NCBI RefSeq assembly: GCF_000218685.1
Contig: NW_006763292.1
Coordinates: 1,943,685 to 2,007,684 of the forward strand
Reading direction: 5' to 3'
Origin: Serpula lacrymans var. lacrymans S7.9
Taxonomy: Eukaryota; Basidiomycota; Agaricomycetes; Boletales; Serpulaceae
DNA length: 64,000 nucleotides
Shown: one piece after another, positions 55,693 to 64,000 of the stretch
Layout: every line of letters begins with the position of its first letter
Numbering within the stretch: the stretch's first letter is position 1
Program-made: the position numbers and the translations under genes
Notes under the pieces: generated by a model
What the model was told of the DNA's origin: nothing
Seen by the model: the letters and a program-made list of their open reading frames with translations, nothing else
Databases searched by the model: none

Positions 55693-58584
55693 CTTCATGT
55701 CTTTGACCTTGTTCTCATCAGCCTTGTTCTTGCTTTTGCCAGGTTCTACACCTATTCTGGGAAGGTACGATCTGGTAACTTCAAATGGTGCTTTTCCTGT
55801 AGCCGACAACTGTTTATTATTATATGAGAACTGGGCTATCTTTAGCCACTTGGCCCAATCCGTCTGTCTGTCATTAATGAATATCCGGAGATATTGTTTC
55901 AACTCCCGGTTGAATCTCTCTGTTTGTCCATCAGTCTGCGGATGGAACACCGTTGATAATTTAGGTTTGATGCCCAGCATCCGGCATAGTTCTTGCGTAA
56001 ATTTGCTAGCAAATTGTGGTCCCCTATCAGAGATAACCGTTTCTGGCAATCAGTGGATAGACCATATGAAATCTTTAAATAGATCTGCTGTACCAGCGTC
56101 GGTAATGGTTTTATTGGTGGGGATGAATACCACTTCTTTGGAGAAGTGATCCACTACCACCATTACTGAATCATACCCATATGACTCGGGCAGATCCGTT
56201 GTAAAGTCCATCAATATATCCTCCCAAGGACCAGCTGGTATCGGATTTGGCATGAGTTTACCAGCCGGCGGTTGGTGAGAATTCTTAGCCATGGCACATC
56301 TCAAACAGGATTTTACGTATTCCTGTACGTCTTTGACCATGCCAGGCCACATGTAGTTTCTGGAGATCAACTCCATTGTTTGTTGCCACCCAGGGTGCAC
56401 GGCCACTGGAGTGTCATGATGTCTATCTATTGCCTTGATCCTTGCGGACTCAGGCACGTAGATCTTGTCTTTAAAATGGAAGAGCCCGTCTTCCCATAAA
56501 TAGTTTTCATTGCCGTTAAGGCGCGCCTTCTCTTCTGAGGAGATGTCTTTCTTAAAGACTTCCAGAAGATCGGAATCCTGCCCAATTCTAACATTAGCAA
56601 CCCTTGATTGGTCTATCAGGGTAACACCTTTGTTGTCATCTTTGATGCCGTTGGCATGATCCTCTCTTCTGGACAAAGTGTCCGCTTTCCCCATAGAGCT
56701 TCCAAGCTTATGAATTAATTTATAATTAAACCTTGACAAGTATACCGCATAGCGAGCCTGTTTTTGGTCCAAGTCTCGGGCCGTCATAAAATACTCCAGA
56801 TTTTTATGATCGGTCCAAATTTCAAATTAGTGTCTAGCACCTTCTAAGTAGTGCCGCCAGTGCTCTAAGGCTCTAATGATGGCCAGCATCTCTTTGTCGT
56901 AAATTTGATAGTTGCGCTCCGTAGGCGACAAACTATGTGATAAATAGGCACAGGGCCTCCAAAGATCGTCAGGGCATTTAATTGACAAAACAGCCCTAGT
57001 AGCAAAATCAGAAGAGTCGGTTTCTAGCCAGAACTCTTTGTCTAATTCTGGAAATGCTAATATGGGCGCTGTTGTAAACGCCTGTTTAAGCTTATCAAAA
57101 GCTTCTTGTTCTTTGGCGCCCCAGTGCCAAACAATGTCCTTTTTAGTGAGATTGTTCAACGGTCTCGTGATTTTTGCGAAGTTTTCAACAAATCATCGGT
57201 AGAAATTGCCTAAGCCAAGGAAGGCCCTAACTCCTTTGACGCAAGTAGGTTCTGGCCAGTCCAATATAGCTTGAACTTTCTCAGGATCCATCCTGATTCC
57301 GTTCTGGCCTATGTTCATACCGAGGAAGTCTACTTCCTTCACTTTAAAATTACATTTTTTGGGTTTGACAAATAGGTCCCGTTCTTGTAAGCGTTGAAGG
57401 ACTTCTTGCACGATCCTGTCATGCTCAGCCTCATCGTCCGACTTCGTGAATATTAATAAATTGTCAATGTAAATGATGACACAGTTTATCATATCCGCAA
57501 AGATCTTGTTCATCATGCTCTGGAAGGTTGCCGGTGAATTGGTCAACCCAAAGAATATAACGAGGGGCTTGAAGGATCCTCGGTGGCACGTGAATGCGGC
57601 CTTCCAAGCATCTTCTTCTTTGATTTGTACATTATTGTACCCCCAACTAAAATCTATCTTTGTCAAGATCTTGGCACCAGCCAATTTGTCTACTAGCTGA
57701 CTGATCAAAACCAGCGGATACACATTTTGAACTGTGTACACATTCAAGTAACAATAGTCTATAATCATTTGCTTTTTACTATCCTTTTTAGGAATGAAGA
57801 ACACCGGGGACATCATAGGGCTTTTGGAAGGTCTGATGTTACCCTTCCTAAGTTGTTCGTCTATGAAACTAGATACCTCGTCTCTTTCGGGAGCAGAGAG
57901 CGGTATCATGTGTCCCTTCCTTGGTTTGAAGGTGTCTTTCAAATCTATAGCATGGTCCCAAGGCTTAGCCTCTGGGAAGCACTCTGATTTGTGTTTTGAA
58001 AAGACTTTCCAGAAGTCGTGGTACTCGGGAGGTACTAGCCTCTTAATCTCTTCCTCGGGTTTTACCTCGTCATTGTCATTGTCAATCTTTTCTAAAGATC
58101 TGAGCTCATGAAAGTGACCAGCATTTATCTTTTCAAGACGCTCAGTTTGACGGACGTGACTCGGCTTACCCAATTTTTTGCACTCCTGAGGGCAATGTAA
58201 CAATGTGACAACCCCTGTCTGCCAGTCGATCTCAGGATTGTATTTAAATAGCCAGGTACAGCCCAAGATTAAATTAATCTTGCCTAGTTGGGTAGCTTTG
58301 GCAGTGACTCGTTCTCTGTGTCCTTGATACTCGGCAACAAAAGAATATTTGTGCGTGATGCAGCCACCCGCATCAAGTGTACTGTCAATGTTATAGACGA
58401 GAATAGATACATCTAATTTTACAAGGGGGAGTCCAATTTGCTCTGCCCAGACCTGATATATGAAGATGCTGTTAGTGCCTGAATCAAGCAGTGCACTGGT
58501 TGGGTGTACTATGCCCCGGACAAGGTTTTCCACACCAACGTCTAAACAAATCTCCTTTTGGAATAAATATGTGCACACCAGCAT
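55693..58584 (-). pseudogene. Pol gene of the split Gypsy element, with several stops
   Basis: Reading leftwards from 58584: aspartic protease (TSALLDSGTNSIFI, INLILGCTWL), reverse transcriptase (PLSAPERDEVSSFIDEQL, IDFSWGYNNVQI, FGLTNSPATFQSMMN), and the catalytic box as YIDN where YIDD is normal. RNase H and the integrase zinc finger and core follow, up to KDMKSV at the insertion point. In-frame stops interrupt it at about 57193 (after LGNFYR), 56827 (after LEGARH) and 56050 (after IWSIH). It continues in the fragment at 49100-49518. Dead copy. Confidence 0.85.
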
Positions 58585-58745
58585 ACACCTTGGGATTTCT
58601 GTAGAAGGTGGCTCCAGAGAAGAAGAGGAAGAAGAGTCAAAAGAAACATGTTTTTCTACTTTAGTATTTTCTATATTTTTATTTTTATTTTTACCTCCTC
58701 CGACGCTTGGAAGAGGTTATCACTCCTCATATCCTGCAGATAGAG

Positions 58746-59306
58746 CTATTCTGCAATGTGGGAGTTCACATTGCGTTCCAGCAGATCCACTGCATGTTCA
58801 TTACCTAAGCCCCCTTGGATAGAGAGGGCCAGGAACCGGGTTTCAAAATCATCCGACCTCATGTTTCCTTGCTTAAAGGTATGGATCTGCTGGCGCGCCC
58901 AGTTACACTCAGCTTGCGGTTTGAAATACTTTTCGATCTCAACTTTGAGATCATCCCAGACAGGCCACACTCCCGCGGTGTAGCACTCCTGCATTCTAAC
59001 TTGGGCATACCGACCCGCCACAGGTCCTTTTAGTCGAGATAGCACTGGTGGCTACCTCAAAATTGTCAGAAAATGCATCCCAGTTTGCCTTGACCCAAAT
59101 TTGGAGCTTGATCCACCACTCGGCAAATCGCGCTCTGTCTCCCTCAAAGGTGCCAGGGTCAGCAACAACTTTGACTTTCTTATTGAATTTTTTCTTGACC
59201 GAGGGAGTTGCTGCAGGAGGGTGTGCCTGCAGCTCGGCGAGTTGTGTAGTCAATTTCAAGATCTGTGCAACAGAGTGTTGACATCAGGTTGGTTTTGCGA
59301 CGACAT
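58746..59306 (-). pseudogene. Gag gene of the split Gypsy element, frameshifted
   Basis: Starts at ATG 59306 (MSSQNQPD...), continues through FNKKVKVVADPGTFEGDRAR and WWIKLQIWVKANWDAFSDNF, then shifts frame near 59030. It resumes as MLSRLKGPVAGRYAQVRMQE up to ERNVNSHIAE and a stop. The zinc-knuckle region that should lie between 58745 and 58585 is not recognisable. Confidence 0.8.
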
Positions 59307-59803
59307 GTCGACTTGTTCTCTTTGTAAATGTAAAAAAACGTAACTGGGGGTCCCCGCTTGCTATCTGCAGATCTACCTCTTCCCAGCTGAGTATTGGATC
59401 TCAATCTCCGACTACCCACACTATAGTATTTGAAAAGTATATAAAAAGTAAACATAAGAAACCCTGGTCCGAACGGTTGTCAGGGGGTGGTCCACTTGTT
59501 AAGCTGTCAACCCTTCTCCAACTGGCGGAGGCAAGTGCCCGGCCTGGTCAGAGGAAAACAAAGAAGAAGTTTTGTGTGTAATTACTAATCAACAGTGGTT
59601 CCACACCAACTGCTGAGCTAAAGTACTCCCCTTAACACTGGGGGCTGTGTATCAAAAAATAATTGTCCTTTCTCCCAGAGCACTATGGGGCCGTCGCTAG
59701 GAGCGCACCCTTGTGCTATATGGGATATCCCTAAACAATAACCCCTTAACCCTGGGGACCGGGTTTGCACAACGTGCGAGAGAGTAGAAAGAGTGAGTCC
59801 TAA

Positions 59804-60217
59804 TGTAACAACCAAGAGTTTGTTACTCTGGTGCACAACTAGAACACACTATAGAGATGATGATGAGGGAGTGGTTACTCTTTAGGCTTTGACAAGTTAG
59901 TTGTGAGGATACAACAGGAGGACTCGCTAAGGAGTCTCCTTGATCTATTGGGGTATATATACTACTACAGATTTCTTTGTACATATGTACTATACAGTTG
60001 ATAAAGGCAGTGGCTGATGATATTATGGGCACAGCCCGTGTGACCAGCTCTACTGTGTGAGATACTTGTAGCTAAAATAAGAAGGAAGGCAGTGCAGCAC
60101 AAGAAAGAGGAGTTTGAACAAAAGGGAAAGTGTCACTTGGCACAGTGTGTGAAAACTACAGAAAAAGGTTAAAGAGGTGAATGAAAATTGAAGGTCCAAA
60201 AATTGTGTATTGTAACA
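59804..60217 (-). repeat. 5' LTR of the split Gypsy element
   Basis: 414 bp. Just left of it (element-internal side) is the complement of AGGACTCACT, the same PBS as in the young copy with one G-to-A change. Many CpG sites present in the 3' LTR are TpG or CpA here (for example GGCGCGAGA against AGCACAAGA). Confidence 0.85.
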
Positions 60218-61289
60218 TGAGGGGTGTTGTAGATTATCAAAATTCTATTGCATGTATCTATTTATTATCCCAGCCTTATGATATTGATGTTATCACCTCC
60301 AAACACATGAAGAAGCCCAGCTATTGGATTTGGGAGAGTTCCACAATGGGAAAAGAAGTTGGTTAAAATAACTCCTGGCCAGCATTGCTTATTGCATCTC
60401 ATGTCAACTGGCACTATCACAGACCATCTTGGGTATCAAAGGCACCAAAGTTTTACACAACCAAGTTTCAATGGAGACAGTGGATGTAGTACTGCAGCCA
60501 CAAATTGGAGTATAATGACCTGCAGTGTGCAGTGAAGAGACTGCAATGTAAAAAAATACATAAAAGACATTTTACTATATAATGGTTCAATAATTCACCT
60601 TGGTCAAATAGTTGCACTTTGCTGGATTTCTTAATGCCCCAAAAGATGATTAGTTCTGACATATATCAGAGTTTTGTGGCTTTCAGAATTGCAAGCGCAA
60701 GAAATCATACACTCTTTGCTCAAAATTTGCCCAACATACATACTTAATTTGGAAATATAGTGATGTAAGAAACTCCCATGGTAAGGGGGTAGTAGGATAT
60801 CTTAATGGTGTAAGGTGGCCTCATGTATATTTTTTCTTGAACGGGTGACCCTTGTTTGCTATCTACTTTACAGCTGGAACCATTCAGTGTTGAGTCCTGC
60901 TAAGTCTCGTTGCTGTCAGAACTGTGACCTTTTGGAGTGTCGGAGTTATGGAGTACGGAGATGGAGTAGGGGGTAACAGAGTATGAGATTGGGAGTTGGC
61001 TTAGCTTGTGCACTAGGCCCTTCTGTGGACTTTGGTCCCTAACTCGTCAGAATGGATGAAGGAGAGTAGAGGATGAAAAGAATGAAAAGGGAGCAGAGTA
61101 AAGATCCTTCGGAGAAAGACTGGAAAGACTTAAAAAGGGACTTGTAAAAAGGTGAGGGAATTTAGTTGATATTCAAACTGCAGGAATGGAGTACAGGAGG
61201 AGTAGGAGCTCATAAGGAGTAACTTATAATATAGGTACGGAATTCCATGCGGACAATTATCTAGTGAAAGAGAAATGTATGTGCAAGGA
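60218..61289. other. 1.1 kb repeat-like stretch, no gene
   Basis: No frame with family signatures. From about 60900 on, purine-rich sequence full of GGAG/GAGT motifs runs into the dispersed repeat at 61290. Confidence 0.4.
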
Positions 61290-61560
61290 GTGTATCATAA
61301 GGTCTAAACTACAGAGTCCATGAGGAGTACAAGAACATGCGTAGGAAAGCATATGGCGAACTAGAAATCCAGTGCAGGAGTATTGGAATGGGAGTCCAGG
61401 GTACCATATGGGGGTGGGGCACAGGGTTATGCCAACCGGCGGGCCATAAGGAGCGTAATCCCGAGAATACTGAAGATTTGGGTGGGAGGTTCAGACTTGA
61501 GGAAATTTCTCCTTTGGAGATTCCGGAGTTCTGTCCTCCGGTATGGATATGACAGTTGTA
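61290..61560 (+). repeat. Dispersed repeat, copy 2 (inverted relative to 48200-48445)
   Basis: Shares ordered blocks with copy 1 on the opposite strand. The two copies bracket the whole Gypsy nest about 13 kb apart. Confidence 0.65.
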
Positions 61561-63467
61561 GAGAAGCGATGATCTGCCAAGTTATGCCAGAGTAATGGCT
61601 TTGACAAAAGGGGGGCTCTCTGCTACAAGGGCTTATTGTGGATAAGATTAAGAATCCATTTGAGAACTGTTTTACCTGCGTCTAGGATTGCCCAAAGTGT
61701 GGTGTCAGAACCCTGTTAGAAGCGGAGACCAAACACGATCAATATCCAAGTTAGGCAAGTAGGATGAGGGGCATACATGGGGCATACACGCCTTTCCAGA
61801 ATACATCCATTGATGGACAATTTTGGAAACTCAGAGAACCCAGAGAGAGAAGCCAAAGAAGATGGGGTGGATACAGAGTTAACTCAAAGGAGGGGACGCA
61901 GCAGTTCAATGCAGTTGTAGCTATGTTTCTACAAATCATTGTATCTACTGCAACAATCTACGCTGATTCCAAGCTGCTGTTAGTTTTGGTGATTCTGCAC
62001 CTTTGTGCTACCTCTATATTTTCATTCCTTTCTCTATCTATCCCTCTACCATTCAGTATTGATTGTGTTCTCTATTATTTCGCCTTTGTGGCTGCTTTGT
62101 TTACCTTTGTTTACAAAACATCGGACAGTACTGCAGAGTCCAATGCTTCCTATTCTCTAGTTACTCACATTGGACTCTAGGTACTGTATACCTGTCATAC
62201 ATACTCTCTAATAATATAGTTACTCACATTGGACTCTAGTTCCAGTCCCTGATTGCTCTCAGCAAGTGGCTAGACACTTCCTTCAAGCTTTGTTCTTAAT
62301 AGGTTATGAGCCCTGTGCTCTAGCCATCTTCCTGACCTCATATCTCACCATCCAAGCGTCCTACTGCTTATCCATTGTAACCATCGTCTTCTGGGACTCC
62401 TATTATCCCATCCATCACCTCAGATTACTCTGATCTCATCCTGATCTCCAACAACAACTCCTTGTTGCAAGTTACCCCCATTTTGGACGCTTTTTTGGTC
62501 TTATCTGCATCATATCTCATCCAATCCTTATCTGATCGTCCCCAAACTTCTACCATCGTCTTCTACGGCCTAAATAACCCTAGGAGACCTGTCAGAGCGG
62601 TTGGATTTGAGCTGGATCTTTCTGTGAGCCTTCATCATCATTTGATCACCTTTTGGCCCCCTACTCCATATCTCCACATCCTGTGCTCGGATCTTGGCCC
62701 TATTTGAGCCATCTAGTACCCTATACTATCGCACTCTACACCCTCAATTTGGGGGCAATCCATCCACTCCATCACCCTCTGTGAAGTTCGCATTTTTGGC
62801 ACTTTCACCCGTATTGCACCCCTATTGCATATCTCCACATCCTGTGCTTCACTTCTTGCGATATTTGGGCCATCTATTGCTCTATATAAACGTTCCATAT
62901 ACCTCTGATTAGGGGGGAATCCATCCATCATATCTGTCTCTGCATCATTTTCGACTTTTTGCCCTATTTTTCGCTTTTTGGCATATCTGGTGTGTGCATA
63001 AAGCTCCAATCTTCTCTGCTCTGTCCATTATCAGATAGAACAAGCCTATAGACTGTGAAGCTCGCCTGCATTGCCTCAGTTTGCTGTTGCCTAGAGCCTC
63101 TCTCAGCCTGCGGTGTTTGGGGAGCTTAAGTCACTTTGTTGACTCATATACAAGCCCTATTAACCAACACTGTCTCGAGGCGATTTCTCTGTTAATATCA
63201 GTGTGGTATTGAAAGGGGAACACAGGCGTAACCCTGTAGCAGCACTAGGAAGCCTTAGCACCCTCCTGGATCGCTTTTGGACGCTTTTTGGACCCTATTT
63301 GGACCTATCCTTGCGCTTTCTGACCCTCTCCATATCCTCTCTCTACCGCCTCACCATCTTATCTGCTCGCCTCCTACTGTTGCCCATCGCCTTTGCCACT
63401 TTTCTATCGCCTATAGCCGTCTCCTACATCATTTATCTTTGCTCTATCGTCTTATACAACACCCATC
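61561..63467. other. Upstream region of a Copia element, with TATA box and short direct repeat
   Basis: No gene supported. TAGTTACTCACATTGGACTC occurs twice (from about 62158 and 62218), 60 bp apart. TATATAAA at 62883-62890 may be the LTR promoter of the Copia element to the right. A TGGTATTGAAAGG segment near 63204 is where a primer-binding site (often TGGTATCAGAGC in Copia) could lie. The left LTR edge could not be fixed, because the second LTR is outside the window. Confidence 0.4.
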
Positions 63468-64000
63468 ATGTCTGACTCTGACCCAAAGTTCCATCCCTTG
63501 TCTGTCACTAACTACCCCCAGTGGAGTGGTGAAATGCAAGCTTGGTTGATGACCAAGGGACTGTGGAGGCTCGTCTCTGGCGCTGAAAAGTGTCCTGGGA
63601 CTGACGCTGAAGCAATAGAGAAATGGGAGTTGAGAGCTGAAAAGGCTGCTGGTGCATTATACCTCAATGTCACCAAAGAGCAGCGCATCCATCTTGATGG
63701 CATCATTGATGATCCTGTCAAGATCTGGGAGAAACTGGCCATTGTGCACGTCTCTAAGAAGCCTGGGACAAGATTTAACGCCTATGACGACTTCTTCTCT
63801 ATCAGAAAGAAGGAGGACAAGTCCCTGCAGTCTCTCATGACCAGGATTGACAAAGGCATGCATCAGATTCAAAATCTTTGTCCTACTGGCTTCTCATTGT
63901 CTGAATTGGACGATGAATTGACATGCATGGCCATGATTAGGGCGCTTCCTGATCAATATGCCCACTTCACTTCATCTCTACTACTTCTGGGCACCTTGGA
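63468..64000 (+). mobile_element. Ty1/Copia gag gene, 5' part (runs off the window)
   Basis: ATG 63468 opens a frame without a stop to the window end (177 codons). It begins MSDSDPKFHPLSVTNYPQWS, the classic Copia gag start (polar lead, then L-x-x-x-N-Y-x-x-W). It continues with EMQAWLMTKGLWRLVSG, AGALYLNVTKEQRIHLDGI, VKIWEKLAIVH, SLQSLMTRIDKGMHQIQNL and MAMIRALPDQYAHFTSSLL, matching the gag-polypeptide/UBN2 fold. The zinc knuckle, protease, integrase and RT would lie beyond 64000. No decay is visible in the part present. Confidence 0.85.

Larger units (their letters stand above)
48466..60217 (-). mobile_element. Decayed Ty3/Gypsy chromovirus-type element, split by a nested insertion
   Basis: Minus-strand element with LTRs at 59804-60217 (5') and 48466-48878 (3'), gag at 59306-58746, pol from 58584 leftwards to 55693 and resuming at 49518 down to about 49100. 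The two halves join in the same codon region: the right part ends at KDMKSV and the left part begins SVLDKTRKALF. The sequence CCGA (or ACCGA) is present on both sides of the interrupting DNA. Without the insert the element is about 5.58 kb, normal for the family. The two LTRs differ at roughly 1 in 8 positions, so the insertion is old. I find no matching target duplication outside the LTRs (CAAAG left, TGAGG right). Confidence 0.82.

Noticed and set aside
1..64000. A biosynthetic or defence gene cluster
   Set aside because: The two P450s, the ABCC transporter and the transcription factor are separated by unrelated housekeeping genes, and no synthase or core enzyme is present.

Overview
The window looks like a chromosome segment of a mushroom-forming basidiomycete (Agaricomycete). 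The genes are split by many 45-75 bp GT-AG introns. The families (CYP61, GH72-X8, copper-fist factor, Mdv1-type WD40 protein, p23, ABCC transporter) are fungal, and the retroelements are chromodomain Ty3/Gypsy and Ty1/Copia. Species cannot be named from sequence alone. All splice models were built by hand, matching splice signals, reading phase and family motifs.

Left part, 0.4-41.4 kb, is ordinary gene space. In order: an F-box protein (-); a microsomal P450 (+); a 13-exon GCNA-like SprT metalloprotease with two SUMO-interacting motifs (-); a convergent pair of intron-containing tRNA-Lys genes; a 1.4 kb decayed tandem repeat; a copper-fist transcription factor (+); a rhodanese-PTP phosphatase with a very large low-complexity insert (+); a third tRNA-Lys (-); a GPI-anchored GH72 glucanosyltransferase (+); an RRM/zinc-knuckle RNA-binding protein (+); a full ABCC transporter (-); the mitochondrial fission adaptor Mdv1 (-); an unrecognised membrane protein (-) divergent from p23/Sba1 (+); and sterol C-22 desaturase ERG5/CYP61 (-) divergent from a mitochondrial LEA-like protein (+). 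These are housekeeping or stress functions. I see no metabolic cluster.

Middle part, 41.4-48.4 kb, is gene-poor. It holds two small, cleanly spliced, TATA-driven genes of unknown function (77 and 82 aa) that simple ORF calling misses, and a truncated Myb/SANT-like fragment.

Right part, 48.2-64 kb, is a retrotransposon nest. A decayed ~5.6 kb chromovirus-type Gypsy element (minus strand, LTRs 48466-48878 and 59804-60217) is split at 49519-49522/55689-55692 by a ~1.79 kb TGTC...GACA insert with a 4-5 bp target duplication. That insert is itself split by a young, internally deleted 4.37 kb copy of the same Gypsy family (50603-54975, duplication CCTGT). Primer-binding sites complementary to the predicted RNA 5' end suggest self-priming as in Tf1/sushi elements. 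LTR differences are concentrated at CpG. The window ends inside a Copia gag gene.
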